Source: Nitrospirota bacterium
Lineage (GTDB): Bacteria; Nitrospirota; Thermodesulfovibrionia; Thermodesulfovibrionales; JdFR-85
Direction: 5' to 3'
Assembly: GCA_015492645.1 (NCBI GenBank)
Contig: WGER01000029.1
Coordinates: 36,244 to 100,243, forward strand
Length of the DNA: 64,000 nucleotides
Shown in pieces: positions 36,388 through 45,712 of this stretch. The first letter of the stretch is position 1; each line of letters starts with the position of its first letter. Both the position numbers and the translations under genes were made by a program. The notes under the pieces were generated by a model. It searched no databases and had not been told where the DNA came from. It worked only from the letters and a program-made list of their open reading frames with translations.

Positions 36388-37187
36388 TGCCCGAGATACA
36401 TCCAACAGCAATAATAAATCAGGGGGCAGAGATAGATGAGGATGTTGTGATAGGTCCCTACTGCATCCTGGGAAGTAAGGTGAAGATCCGGAAGGGCACG
36501 GTCCTCATGAACAATGTGGTTGTGGAAGGAGACACCACAATAGGTGAGGATTGCAGGATCTTCCCCTTTGCCACCATTGGATTACCCCCCCAGGACCTGA
36601 AGTACAAAGGAGAGCCAACAGGTGTCAGGATCGGCAGGGGTAACATAATCAGGGAGTTCATAACGATTCACAGGGGTTCTGTGGGTGGTGATGGATACAC
36701 CGATATAGGGGACAACAACTTCCTCATGGCATATGTGCATATTGCCCATGACTGTAAGATCGGCAGTGGTATAATCATGGCAAATGCTGCCACACTGGCG
36801 GGTCATGTGGTGGTGGAGGACAATGCGGTGATAGGTGGGCTTGTTGCGGTCCATCAATTCACAAGGATAGGTGCCTATGCAATGGTCGGAGGATTCAGTG
36901 GAGTGGGCCAGGATGTACCACCCTATACAATTGCAGCAGGACCAAGGGCAAAACTCTATGGTCTTAATGTGGTGGGGTTGAAGAGACACGGTTTCTCTGA
37001 GGAGACCATATCAGAACTGAAGAGGGCCTATCGTATACTCTTCAGACAGAAACTCTCCCTTACAGAGGCGATCAAGAGGGTCCAGCAGGAACTGCCCTAC
37101 ACTGATGAGATTGCCCACCTCATAGAATTTATAAATGCCAATAAAAGGGGCATCTGCAGGGCTGCCAGGGAGGGCGCCTCACTATAA
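36387..37187 (+). CDS. lpxA: UDP-N-acetylglucosamine acyltransferase LpxA
   Basis: 266 residues, typical length. Hexapeptide repeats run from IHPTAIINQGAEIDEDVVIG to about 190. The catalytic His is in MAYVHIAHDCKIG, and a C-terminal helical domain follows (LKRHGFSEETISELKRAYRI). It performs the first step of lipid A synthesis. It shares one base with the fabZ stop (TGATG). Confidence 0.97.
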   Translation: MPEIHPTAIINQGAEIDEDVVIGPYCILGSKVKIRKGTVLMNNVVVEGDTTIGEDCRIFPFATIGLPPQDLKYKGEPTGVRIGRGNIIREFITIHRGSVGGDGYTDIGDNNFLMAYVHIAHDCKIGSGIIMANAATLAGHVVVEDNAVIGGLVAVHQFTRIGAYAMVGGFSGVGQDVPPYTIAAGPRAKLYGLNVVGLKRHGFSEETISELKRAYRILFRQKLSLTEAIKRVQQELPYTDEIAHLIEFINANKRGICRAAREGASL

Positions 37188-37198
37188 AAACTGGACCT

Positions 37199-38023
37199 AT
37201 GAAGGCAACCCTTGCAGTGATCGCAGGAAGCGGAACCCTGCCGGTGATAGTGGCAGAAGAGGCCAGGAGGCAGGGATACAGCGTTATTTACATAGCACTT
37301 GATCCCATAGCAGAACATCCGGTGCCTTCCACTGTAAGGACAGTAAGGGTGAATGTGGGCAGGTTCGGAAAACTCCTGAAGATCCTCCGCAAAGAGGCCG
37401 CACAGTATGTAGTGATGGCAGGGAAGGTCCCCAAGTCCCTCATGTACAGGGGCAGTGTGGTGCCAGATATAAAGGCACTCCAGATAATGATGAAACTTAA
37501 GGACAGAAGCGATGACACCATTATGCTGACAGTTGTGAAGGAGATCGAGGCCGTGGGGCTCAAGGTCCTGAACACCACCGACTTTACAACACCCCTTATG
37601 GCACCTGAGGGATGCATCACCCGGAGGAAGCCCCAACGCTCTGAGTTAGAGGATATAGAGTTTGGTCTCAGAATGGCAAAGGAGGTGGGACGGCTGGATA
37701 TCGGACAGACAGTGGTGGTCAAGAATACAGCGGTGATGGCAGTAGAGGCGATTGAGGGGACTGATGAGGCGATTAAAAGGGGAGGCAGACTGGCAGGCCC
37801 TGGTGCAGTAGTGGTGAAGGTGAGTAAACCTGGGCAGGACCTGAGGTTTGATGTCCCTGTAGCAGGGGTTCAGACAGTTGAGAGCATGGTGGAGGTGGGG
37901 GCATCGGTACTGGCCGTTGAGGCAGGCCATGTGATACTGCTCCAGAGAGAGGAGATGATCAGCCTGGCAGACAGGGCGGGTATATCCATTGTGGGTGTGA
38001 AATACTCTGACAGGGATGATTAA
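37199..38023 (+). CDS. lpxI: UDP-2,3-diacylglucosamine pyrophosphatase LpxI
   Basis: 274 residues. LpxI replaces LpxH in many non-gammaproteobacterial lineages. Family blocks include IAGSGTLPVIVAEEARRQG, VMAGKVPK, RSDDTIMLTVVKEIE and the C-terminal EAGHVILLQREEMISLAD. It hydrolyses UDP-2,3-diacylglucosamine to lipid X. It starts 11 bases after lpxA and its stop overlaps the HAD gene by eight bases. Confidence 0.94.
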   Translation: MKATLAVIAGSGTLPVIVAEEARRQGYSVIYIALDPIAEHPVPSTVRTVRVNVGRFGKLLKILRKEAAQYVVMAGKVPKSLMYRGSVVPDIKALQIMMKLKDRSDDTIMLTVVKEIEAVGLKVLNTTDFTTPLMAPEGCITRRKPQRSELEDIEFGLRMAKEVGRLDIGQTVVVKNTAVMAVEAIEGTDEAIKRGGRLAGPGAVVVKVSKPGQDLRFDVPVAGVQTVESMVEVGASVLAVEAGHVILLQREEMISLADRAGISIVGVKYSDRDD

Positions 38024-38663
38024 ACTCCTCATATTCGACCTTGACGGGACCTTGGTGGACTCCCTGAGAGATATCGCTGAGGCAATAAATCATGCTATCA
38101 GACCCCTGGGGTATGAGCCTCTCGGACCTGAGGAACTCATGCCACTGGTAGGCCGGGGTATCACCAGACTGATCGAGGGATTGTTACGAAATGAGACAGA
38201 GGAGGTGAGGAGGAAGGCCCTTGACAGTTTCTTACAGTACTACTCAGAGCACCTGACTGTACATACCCGACCCTACCCCGGAGTAAGGGAGACCCTCGAG
38301 GGACTGAGGCATTACCGAAAGGCGGTGCTCTCAAACAAGAGGGAGGGCCTCACCAGGAGGGTCCTTGAGTCCCTGGGCCTCCTCCGGTATTTTCATCATG
38401 TCCTGGGCAGTGACAGTCTGGGCGAAAAGAAACCCTCTCCTCTGCCAGTAAGATACCTGCTCGAAAGGGAGGGCCTCAGCCCTTCCGAGGCTATTATTAT
38501 TGGTGACAGCGAGATAGACATCCAGACGGCCCGTAATGCAGGGGTTAAATCAGTTGCCGTATGTTATGGATACAGGCCTGTCGAGATGCTTCAGGGAGCA
38601 GACTATTACATCCGGGACAGCCTCCTTGAGTTGCCGGCCCTCCTCACCGAAATAGATCCATGA
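38016..38663 (+). CDS. HAD-family phosphatase (phosphoglycolate phosphatase-like)
   Basis: 215 residues. Motif I is DLDGTLVDS, motif II is in VLSNK, motif III Lys is in GEKKPSP and motif IV is IIGDSEIDI, the order of class-IA HAD phosphatases with a helical cap. The sequence is most like phosphoglycolate phosphatase (Gph), which salvages 2-phosphoglycolate from DNA 3' ends. The downstream AP endonuclease gene (nfo) would fit that DNA-repair use. Both overlaps (8 and 4 bases) suggest co-translation. Confidence 0.85.
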   Translation: MIKLLIFDLDGTLVDSLRDIAEAINHAIRPLGYEPLGPEELMPLVGRGITRLIEGLLRNETEEVRRKALDSFLQYYSEHLTVHTRPYPGVRETLEGLRHYRKAVLSNKREGLTRRVLESLGLLRYFHHVLGSDSLGEKKPSPLPVRYLLEREGLSPSEAIIIGDSEIDIQTARNAGVKSVAVCYGYRPVEMLQGADYYIRDSLLELPALLTEIDP

Positions 38664-39514
38664 GAATAGGTCTGCATACCTCCATCTCAGGAGGACTTCA
38701 TCTGTCTGTAAAAAGGGCCCACAGTCTTGGATGTACGTGTATGCAGTTGTTCTCACACAACCCGAGGGGGTGGGGGAGGAGACCATTCAGAGCATATGAA
38801 ACAGAAGAGTTCAGGAAACTCAGAATCGAGTGGGACATCTCACCATGCTTTATCCATGCCTCATACCTGATAAACCTCTGCAGTCCTGAGGCACGTCTCT
38901 GGCAGGACTCGATAGACCTCCTCCTCTACGAGGCAGAGGCTGCAGAGAGGCTCGGCGTTGACGGGGTGGTGCTACATCCGGGCAGGGGGAGAGGTCAGCC
39001 CCTCAACAGGGCCATAAAAAGGGCAAAGGAGGCCCTGCGGGTCCTATGGCAAGCAGTAGGTGAGCCTGTGTTTGTGATTGAGAATACGGCAGGACAGAAG
39101 GGCGAGATAGGGGCATCTGTGGAGGAGATGATCCAACTACTGGATGGCCCTGGTGCAGGGTGTGTGAAGGGGATATGTATAGATACCGCACATGCCTTTG
39201 CTGCAGGGTACGATATAAGGGATCCCCAGGTCATGAAAGAGATGGTGAAGAGGATAGAGGACTCGCTTTCACCACTCAGAGTGGTCCTGATACACCTGAA
39301 CGACACTAAGAGCCCCCTCGGTGGAAGGGTGGACAGACACGAACATATAGGTATGGGGCAGATAGGACTTTCAGGGTTCAGGAGGTTGCTTAGAGAACTG
39401 CCATCACGGGATATCCCTCTGGTGCTTGAGACCCCGAGAAAGACCGATGATGATGACAGGAGAAACCTCTCACTGGTAAAGAGACTCCTGTCAGAGGGGC
39501 AGAGGCCCCCCTGA
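38660..39514 (+). CDS. nfo: endonuclease IV (AP endonuclease)
   Basis: 284 residues. The TIM-barrel metal enzyme motifs are IGLHTSISGGL at the start, LHPGRGRG, VIENTAGQ, GICIDTAHAFAAGYD and the closing VLETP. It cleaves the phosphodiester 5' of abasic sites. The gene overlaps the HAD phosphatase and converges on dsrP with only six bases between the stops. Confidence 0.96.
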   Translation: MRIGLHTSISGGLHLSVKRAHSLGCTCMQLFSHNPRGWGRRPFRAYETEEFRKLRIEWDISPCFIHASYLINLCSPEARLWQDSIDLLLYEAEAAERLGVDGVVLHPGRGRGQPLNRAIKRAKEALRVLWQAVGEPVFVIENTAGQKGEIGASVEEMIQLLDGPGAGCVKGICIDTAHAFAAGYDIRDPQVMKEMVKRIEDSLSPLRVVLIHLNDTKSPLGGRVDRHEHIGMGQIGLSGFRRLLRELPSRDIPLVLETPRKTDDDDRRNLSLVKRLLSEGQRPP

Positions 39515-39520
39515 CAGCAC

Positions 39521-40693
39521 TCAGTGTGCTACCTCTTCGTACCCTACTGACTCCCTCACTGATATTACTATCTTATAAAGCACCGTGAGTACCAGAAAAC
39601 CCACTGCCCACACACCAAGGGTGATAATGGTCTCAGGCAGTGTAGGCCAGTACTCAAAGACCCTTTCAAAGGGGTTGGGAACAAAACCACCAATTATCAG
39701 GCCAAAGCCCTTATCCAGCCACAGCGACAGAAACACTGAGGCAGCAGCCACTGTGAGTGTCGTCTCGTTCCTCCTGGTAGGAGGTATAACGAGCAGAATA
39801 ATAGAAAAGACGGCCAGCAGTACCGATATCCACATAAGGGGTACAAGCCTTCCATGCCCCTCCAGTCCGAAGAACAGGTACTTAAATGGATGCAGGTGCC
39901 CCGGTATCTGGCTGTATCCAACAGTGAAGAGTTCTAACAGGAAGAAGAAGAAGTTCACAATCATTGCATAGGTGACTATTTTTGCCACTGACTGGATCTG
40001 CTCCCTGCCAGGGTCAAAGGATGTGTATCTCCTCACAAGCAGTGCAAGAAGCAGGAGCAATGCAGGCCCGGAGGAGAAGGCAGAGGCAAGAAATCTCGCT
40101 GCCATTATCGCGGTGAGCCAGAAGTGCCTGCCAGGCAGTCCCTGGTAGATGAAGGCCGTAACTGTGTGGATACTGATTGCCCAGGGTATAGAGATGTATA
40201 TAAGAGGCTTTATCCACTTTGGGGGAGGAGCACCCTTGTACTCTGCATGCAGTGTATTCCAGCCGATGAGGATGTTCAGAAGGAGATAGCCGGACAGGAC
40301 AACCGCGTCCCAGAAGAGTATCGATCTCGGTGTTGGATGAAGTATCACATTGAATATCCTCATGGGCTGTCCCATGTCAACGAATATAAAGAGCAGACAC
40401 ATTGTTACTGCCGCGACAGCGAGGAACTCTCCCAAGATCACTATCCTGCCGAACTTCTTGTAGTTGTGCAGGTAATAGGGAATCACTATCATAACCGCAG
40501 AGGCTGCCACTCCAACCAGGAAGGTGAACTGACCGATGTAAAGACCCCAGGAGACATCCCTGCTCATCCCTGTGATACCCAGTCCTATCTTCAACTGAAA
40601 CAGATATGTTATAAACCCGGCGAATATGATCCCGAGCAGGACAAAGATGAGTGTCCAGTATCTCTTACTTCCAACCAGTGCCTTTTCAAACAT
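39521..40693 (-). CDS. dsrP: DsrP, NrfD-like quinone-interacting membrane subunit
   Basis: 390 residues from ATG 40693; a start three codons upstream is possible. About ten membrane helices, for example LIFVLLGIIFAGFITYLF and FLVGVAASAVMIVIPYYL, match the NrfD/PsrC fold. DsrP exchanges electrons with the menaquinone pool and passes them to DsrO on the periplasmic face. Overlap with dsrO is eight bases. It ends the dsr run. Confidence 0.93.
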   Translation of the reverse strand: MFEKALVGSKRYWTLIFVLLGIIFAGFITYLFQLKIGLGITGMSRDVSWGLYIGQFTFLVGVAASAVMIVIPYYLHNYKKFGRIVILGEFLAVAAVTMCLLFIFVDMGQPMRIFNVILHPTPRSILFWDAVVLSGYLLLNILIGWNTLHAEYKGAPPPKWIKPLIYISIPWAISIHTVTAFIYQGLPGRHFWLTAIMAARFLASAFSSGPALLLLLALLVRRYTSFDPGREQIQSVAKIVTYAMIVNFFFFLLELFTVGYSQIPGHLHPFKYLFFGLEGHGRLVPLMWISVLLAVFSIILLVIPPTRRNETTLTVAAASVFLSLWLDKGFGLIIGGFVPNPFERVFEYWPTLPETIITLGVWAVGFLVLTVLYKIVISVRESVGYEEVAH

Positions 40694-41477
40694 GATCCTC
40701 ACCTCCTATTATGTAAAAGACGGCAGGCTGTGTGCCTAATTCCGGTTTTCTCCTGATACTGAAGTGTTCAGCAAGATATCGACGGACCTCTGAATTCGGG
40801 TCGTTGAGATCGCCGAAGAGCATCGCCCCGTTGGACTTCTCCACACAGGCAGGTCTTTTGCCCTTTTCAAGCCTCTCAACACAGAAGGTACACTTCTCCA
40901 CCACACCAGGGCCTCTCATCGGGTACTCTGGATTCGGGTCCTTCACGAACTTCTTGGGATCACGCCAGTTGAAACTCCTCGCCCCATAGGGACATCCGGC
41001 CATACAGAACCTGCAGCCTATGCATCTGTGATAGTCCTGGGCAGTTATACCGTCAGGCCGCTTGAAGGTGGCCTTGGTGGGGCAGACCCTCGTGCAGGGT
41101 GCATTGGTACAGTGATTGCAGAGGAGAAGTATTGGCTTTTCCTCAATCTCAGGTGGAACATAGGGGTTCATCTGACCGGGAAAGGAGTGTTCAAAGTCCT
41201 CAGTCCATATCCACTTTATCTCGTCTTCAGGGTCCGGCATCTTTGGCACATTATGTATCCTGTGGCAGGCATCAATAACCCTCTGGTAATCCTCCTCTGT
41301 CCTGAACTTTCTGAGGTCAATCACCATCGCCCATCTCTCAGCATTGAGTCTCTCGTCGGTAGGGGCAAATTCAGAAGAGGCGATCCTTGCCCTCACAAAC
41401 AATTGGGCACCCCCCACCCCGATTCCTATACAGGTAAGGCCTGCTAATCTCAGAAACTCTCTTCTATCCATTCCCAT
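40686..41477 (-). CDS. dsrO: DsrO, periplasmic four-cluster ferredoxin-like subunit
   Basis: 263 residues. A twin-arginine signal (RREFLRLAG) shows export of a folded Fe-S protein. Cluster ligand sets include CNHCTNAPCTRVC, CIGCRFCMAGC and CTFCVERLEKGKRPAC, typical of DsrO/NrfC-type subunits. It bridges DsrP and the trihaem DsrJ outside the membrane. GGAGG is six bases before the ATG. Confidence 0.95.
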   Translation of the reverse strand: MGMDRREFLRLAGLTCIGIGVGGAQLFVRARIASSEFAPTDERLNAERWAMVIDLRKFRTEEDYQRVIDACHRIHNVPKMPDPEDEIKWIWTEDFEHSFPGQMNPYVPPEIEEKPILLLCNHCTNAPCTRVCPTKATFKRPDGITAQDYHRCIGCRFCMAGCPYGARSFNWRDPKKFVKDPNPEYPMRGPGVVEKCTFCVERLEKGKRPACVEKSNGAMLFGDLNDPNSEVRRYLAEHFSIRRKPELGTQPAVFYIIGGEDHV

Positions 41478-41489
41478 CTCAGACCTCCT

Positions 41490-41873
41490 CTATTTTGCAA
41501 AGTGACAGTCCCAGCAATAGGGAGATACCCCGGCATGTTTGTGACACTCATCGCAGAACTTCTTCTTGTCAGAATGACACCTCATACAGGTATTCTGCAG
41601 GCTGATGAAGTAACTCTCACCCCTGGAGTTGATGTATGTCCTCTTGCCCTCCCTCAGGGCCGCATCTCTCCAATCCACAAGGAGTTTCATATGCTCCGCC
41701 CTCATGTATTCCTTTGGCTCAACACACTTCTTCACCTCCATCTTCTGGATCTCAGGGGTATTCAGGTCAGGCTTTGGTGGTTTGTAGGTCTTACCAAAGT
41801 TACTGTAGATGGGGAAAAGGGCAAAAAGGAGAAATATCACAATCCCCGTAATTATCTTTCCACCGTCATACAT
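41490..41873 (-). CDS. dsrJ: DsrJ, triheme c-type cytochrome
   Basis: 127 residues. An uncleaved or signal-like N-terminal helix (IITGIVIFLLFALFPIY) is followed by three haem-binding motifs, CMRCH, CDECH and CWDCH. The Cys in VKKCVEP, before the haems, matches the unusual His/Cys axial ligand of DsrJ. It is exclusive to DsrMKJOP complexes, making the assignment secure. Confidence 0.96.
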   Translation of the reverse strand: MYDGGKIITGIVIFLLFALFPIYSNFGKTYKPPKPDLNTPEIQKMEVKKCVEPKEYMRAEHMKLLVDWRDAALREGKRTYINSRGESYFISLQNTCMRCHSDKKKFCDECHKHAGVSPYCWDCHFAK

Positions 41874-41894
41874 TCTCTCTGACCTCCTCTATTG

Positions 41895-43532
41895 TTATTC
41901 TTCCTCCTCTTCTTCCTCTTCAAACCCTGGCAGTGGCTCCAATCTGAGGTCCATCGTCCTCTTCTTCTCACCCGTCATTACCAGGGCATTACCCACCAGT
42001 TCGTGGACCCCACAGACCTCCACCCCGGGTACCCAGTACTGCATCAGGGTTGGCAGGGCCGCCCTGTCTATAGCACAGACATTGGCAAGCATGTTTACAC
42101 CATACTTTTCATGCACATACCTCACAGCATTCGCCCTTGGCAGGCCTCCCCTCATCCTGAGTTCCATATTCTCTGAGGCATTCAGTCCTGAGCCACTGCC
42201 GCAGCAGAATGTTTTCTCCCTGATGGTGTTCTCTGGCATCTCATAGAAGTGGTTGCAGACATTCTTGATCACATACCTGGGCTCCTCAAAGAAGCCCATC
42301 CCTCGGGAGGTGTTACAGGAGTCATGGAACGTGACCCTGAGGTGATCATTGCGGCTTGGGTCGAGTTTGAGTTTGCCGTGCCTGATGAGATCTGCCGTAA
42401 ACTCAACCACATGGACCACCTTGGATGCACTGGCATGTTCAAATACCGTACCTGTGATCGGAGATTTAGGAGTTTCCAGATTCTCCGGCGGCTTCCAGAA
42501 AGTGGCCAGGTACTGGTGCCATAGCCTCCACATATGCCCACACTCACCACCAATTATGAACTTTACTCCTAACCTCTCTGCTTCTGCGTACACCTTGTAG
42601 TACAGCCTCTTTGCCATCTCCAAGGAGGTGAAAAACCCGAAGTTTCCACCCTCTGAGGCATAGGTGCTCCATGTATAGTCGAGACCCAGTTCATGGAAGA
42701 GCATCAGATAGCCCATAGCGGTGTAGACGCCTGGCACCGCAAAGAGGTCACCTGAAGGGGTAACAAACAGGATCTCTGCCCCCTTTCTGTTAAAGGTGGG
42801 TTCAATCCTGATACCTGTAATCTCCTCTATGTCATCACACATCATCTCGATGTTGGACTGGATGGTGTGTGGCTCCAGCCCGAGGTGGTTACCCTTATGG
42901 TAGCAGTTTGCCACAGGACCCATGATCCAGTCGGTGTTACAACCCAGGAGGTTTACCAGTTCACGGACCATTATGGTTATCTCTGCAGTGTCAATCCCGT
43001 AAGGACAGAATACTGAACACCTCCTGCACTCGGTACACTGATAGGCGTAATACCAGAGTTCCTTGAAGACCTCCTCGGTGAGTTCCCTCGCACCAGCGGT
43101 CCTCTTGAGCAACTTTCCACCCGTGGTAAAGTACCTCCGGTAAATTGAACGGAGGAGTTCTGCCCTCAGGACCGGCATGTTCTTTGGGTCACCAGTGCCT
43201 ATGTAGAAGTGGCACTTGTCCGCGCAGGCACCACACCTCACGCATATATCCATGAACAGACGGAAGGATCTGTGCTTCCGGAGCCTGTCCTCCATCCCCT
43301 CAAGGAATATCTCCTTCCAGTTCTCGGGCAGTTTCCAGTCCTCATCAGAGGTGGACCACTCCCTCGGGTTTGGCATGTCCACTTCTTCCAGATACTTTGG
43401 CCTTGTCCCGTAGCAGTACATACCCGGCCGGAACTCCACCTTTGTGTCAATCCAGGGTCCCTTTGGTGTCTTCCTGTAATCTAAGGTCTTGGTAATCTCT
43501 TCTGGTTTTGGTGGTTTAGCAGCCTTTGCCAT
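41895..43532 (-). CDS. dsrK: DsrK, HdrD-like catalytic Fe-S subunit
   Basis: 545 residues. Two ferredoxin motifs (CVRCGACADKC and CTECRRCSVFC) precede the CCG-type domain. The latter has FHDSCNTSRGMG and FCCGSGSGLNASEN, which hold the noncubane [4Fe-4S] of HdrB/HdrD proteins. DsrK is thought to reduce the DsrC trisulfide on the cytoplasmic side with electrons from DsrM. The C-terminal tail is polyglutamate. It lies four bases after dsrM. Confidence 0.96.
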   Translation of the reverse strand: MAKAAKPPKPEEITKTLDYRKTPKGPWIDTKVEFRPGMYCYGTRPKYLEEVDMPNPREWSTSDEDWKLPENWKEIFLEGMEDRLRKHRSFRLFMDICVRCGACADKCHFYIGTGDPKNMPVLRAELLRSIYRRYFTTGGKLLKRTAGARELTEEVFKELWYYAYQCTECRRCSVFCPYGIDTAEITIMVRELVNLLGCNTDWIMGPVANCYHKGNHLGLEPHTIQSNIEMMCDDIEEITGIRIEPTFNRKGAEILFVTPSGDLFAVPGVYTAMGYLMLFHELGLDYTWSTYASEGGNFGFFTSLEMAKRLYYKVYAEAERLGVKFIIGGECGHMWRLWHQYLATFWKPPENLETPKSPITGTVFEHASASKVVHVVEFTADLIRHGKLKLDPSRNDHLRVTFHDSCNTSRGMGFFEEPRYVIKNVCNHFYEMPENTIREKTFCCGSGSGLNASENMELRMRGGLPRANAVRYVHEKYGVNMLANVCAIDRAALPTLMQYWVPGVEVCGVHELVGNALVMTGEKKRTMDLRLEPLPGFEEEEEEEE

Positions 43533-43536
43533 GGTC

Positions 43537-44574
43537 TCACTCCTTTTCTTCTTGTTCTTTTTCTTCTGTTTCCTCTTCTTCTATATCTTTCTCTACAGGG
43601 ATACCTGCCATCTTCATCTTCTCCCTGAATTCCTCTTCATACTCCTCATAGGTATGTACCTTCACAGGATAATCCCATGGATTTATATGCCTCTTCATAC
43701 GGCTGTTATTGGCGAGGTTCCTGGTGGGTGAAAGAAACACTCCACCTAAGTGAACCAGTTTACTGAAGGGAAAGTACGCGAATAGCACAGAGACCAGAAA
43801 GATGTGCACATAGAATATCACACCTATACCCTCAGGCACCTTCGGATGGAATGTGGCAAGTCCCATGGTGAGTTCCTTCACCTTCGTGATGTCCGTCTTG
43901 ATGAAGTACCTCATGAGGATACCAGAACCAGCGATCCCCATTATAAGCAGAAGTGGAAAGTAATCAGCAGGTAGAGAGATGTATCTCACCTGAGGGATGT
44001 ATAACCTCCTCAGGAAGAGATAAAGCGCCGCAAAAAAGAGCACCACACCTGTTAACTGCAGGTGGGGATGCCCTATCTGGAGGAAGCCATCGAAACTATC
44101 AATAATGGAGACCAGTTTTGAAGGTGGCTGGGTAAAGAACCTGAGGTGTCTCAGAAAGACGATCAGAAATGAGTAGTGGAAGGCAATCCCGCCGAGCCAC
44201 AACCATTTGGAAGAACCATAAACCGGTCTGAAGCCCGGCCCCATCTCGGTCCTCAGATTCCTGAACAGTGACCTGAAGGCCACAACCTCAAGGAACATCC
44301 TGAGAAAGACCTCCCAGCCGGTGGCAGGGCTTTCCAGTTTGCTGTACTTTATCCATGACAGGCTCTTCTGCTGGCCACAGGTGGTGGGAATATGGAAAGG
44401 AACCGGGGTCTTACCCCATTGCACTACCCGGTATATCAGTCCCACTAAGAATACCACAAGGGCCAGATAGGGGAAGACCACACCAAAAATGACAGAGAGG
44501 TTCAGAAGCCCTGCCCCTATTAAAGCAACCAGGATCAACCCTACCACAACCCAAAAAGAGAACCACACACCCAT
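43537..44574 (-). CDS. dsrM: DsrM, NarI-like membrane cytochrome b
   Basis: 345 residues with about six membrane helices (WVVVGLILVALIGAGLL onward) and conserved His residues (for example in HYSFLIVFLRHLRF and FYVHIFLVS) that hold two b haems. DsrM oxidises menaquinol and passes electrons to DsrK. A polyglutamate C-terminus mirrors that of DsrK. GGAGG precedes the ATG. It is 84 bases after the RsbRD-domain gene. Confidence 0.94.
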   Translation of the reverse strand: MGVWFSFWVVVGLILVALIGAGLLNLSVIFGVVFPYLALVVFLVGLIYRVVQWGKTPVPFHIPTTCGQQKSLSWIKYSKLESPATGWEVFLRMFLEVVAFRSLFRNLRTEMGPGFRPVYGSSKWLWLGGIAFHYSFLIVFLRHLRFFTQPPSKLVSIIDSFDGFLQIGHPHLQLTGVVLFFAALYLFLRRLYIPQVRYISLPADYFPLLLIMGIAGSGILMRYFIKTDITKVKELTMGLATFHPKVPEGIGVIFYVHIFLVSVLFAYFPFSKLVHLGGVFLSPTRNLANNSRMKRHINPWDYPVKVHTYEEYEEEFREKMKMAGIPVEKDIEEEETEEKEQEEKE

Positions 44575-44658
44575 TTATGACCTCCTTTTAAATGCTTTCT
44601 TAAAGGGTGTGTCTGTTATCAACACACCCACACAATGGCCTACCTCAAGATATCTGGC

Positions 44659-45180
44659 TCACCACTTGTGTTTGTCCAGTTCGTCAAGCAGTTTCGCCCT
44701 CTCAAGCAGTTTGTAGGTCATGTTTTTCAGTTCTGTGGCCTTCAATTCGTAAATCTTCTCTCTACATTCCATGAATATATCAAAGGCGAGTAGCGCCAGT
44801 TTGTCCACACTACTGTCAAACTCTCTCAACTGTCTCCTGATCTCTGGTTCATCAAGCCTCATCCCTACTTCTGCCCTCACAATATCCTTGAGATGAAAGA
44901 CAAACTCAACTGCCTCTGAAGGTTTAAAATCCTGAACTGCCCTGATCCTGATGATTCTGTCGAGGAAGGTCTGGACCTCCTCCTCCCCTTCTCCTACTAT
45001 GTAATCTATTATCCCCTCAATCCCTTCTTTAATTGTACTTCCAACAGGATTGGTAAAGGGATCCCTCTTGCTCTTCAGAAATGCCGCCGTCTCTTCGGGA
45101 TAGGTCTCAATGATATAATCGAACCATCTCCGTACAATCCCATCTCTCCGCGTCCTGAGAACTTCCCTCAGTTGCTCCAT
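44659..45180 (-). CDS. RsbRD N-terminal-domain protein in the dsr cluster
   Basis: 173 residues, all helical. The start EQLREVLRTRRDGIVRRWFDYIIETYP and the middle RAVQDFKPSEAVEFVFHLKDIVR match the RsbRD_N (globin-like RsbR sensor) fold known from stressosome proteins. The STAS output domain is absent, so it is a stand-alone sensory module. Genes of this kind are found next to dsrMKJOP in sulfate reducers, where a role in sensing or assembly has been guessed but not shown. It lies between dsrC and dsrM. Confidence 0.75.
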   Translation of the reverse strand: MEQLREVLRTRRDGIVRRWFDYIIETYPEETAAFLKSKRDPFTNPVGSTIKEGIEGIIDYIVGEGEEEVQTFLDRIIRIRAVQDFKPSEAVEFVFHLKDIVRAEVGMRLDEPEIRRQLREFDSSVDKLALLAFDIFMECREKIYELKATELKNMTYKLLERAKLLDELDKHKW

Positions 45181-45194
45181 CGGACCAACAAAGA

Positions 45195-45216
45195 GGTGCT
45201 CCCAGTTGGGAGCACC
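45195..45216 (-). terminator. hairpin after dsrC (attenuator)
   Basis: A perfect 9-base stem, GGTGCTCCC (45195-45203) and GGGAGCACC (45208-45216), with a 4-base loop lies between dsrC and the RsbRD gene. On the minus strand it is followed by TCTTTGTT, a weak T-run. It probably terminates part of the transcripts, giving an excess of dsrC over dsrM-P. Confidence 0.6.
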
Positions 45217-45222
45217 AGTCCC

Positions 45223-45558
45223 TTATACGCAACCAGTTGGTTTTGGCAGACCTGCATACCTACAGGCCTGTTTTGCAGGGCCATCTGGAAAGAGTTGATA
45301 CAGGTACTTGGTGTTCCCTTTCTCAGGCCCCATTGTCTTCTTGATCTCCTTCACGAGTATCTTGATCATTGGCGCTATCTGGTACTTCTGATAGTAGTCC
45401 CTCAGGAAGTTGATTATCTCCCAGTGCTCCTGGGTCAGTTCAATCCCATCCTGCTTTGCCATATACTCTGCCAACTCAGGAGACCAGTCATCCAGATTCT
45501 GTAGATACCCCTCCTCATCGACTTCCAACTGTTTGCCCTGAAATTCTAATGTCGGCAT
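45223..45558 (-). CDS. dsrC: DsrC sulfur-carrier protein
   Basis: 111 residues. The C-terminal arm has both redox cysteines with the diagnostic spacing C-x10-C (CRYAGLPKPTGC), the last Cys being penultimate. The body (EVDEEGYLQNLDDWSPELAEYMAKQDGI) is typical. DsrC receives sulfur from dissimilatory sulfite reductase as a trisulfide and is reduced by DsrMKJOP. dsrAB is not in the window. AGGAGG precedes the ATG, and the transcript hairpin lies just downstream. Confidence 0.97.
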   Translation of the reverse strand: MPTLEFQGKQLEVDEEGYLQNLDDWSPELAEYMAKQDGIELTQEHWEIINFLRDYYQKYQIAPMIKILVKEIKKTMGPEKGNTKYLYQLFPDGPAKQACRYAGLPKPTGCV

Positions 45559-45712
45559 GGTCAGACCTCCTTTTTTTGAGTTTTTGGGGTTTCAGCGCCC
45601 CTCTGAAAATTTTAGTTATAAATTCTCTTCATAATTCTATTTGAGTATAAACATATTACATACATCACATAAAGAGGTCAAATTAAAAATTTTAATATTT
45701 CTATTTTGAGGT

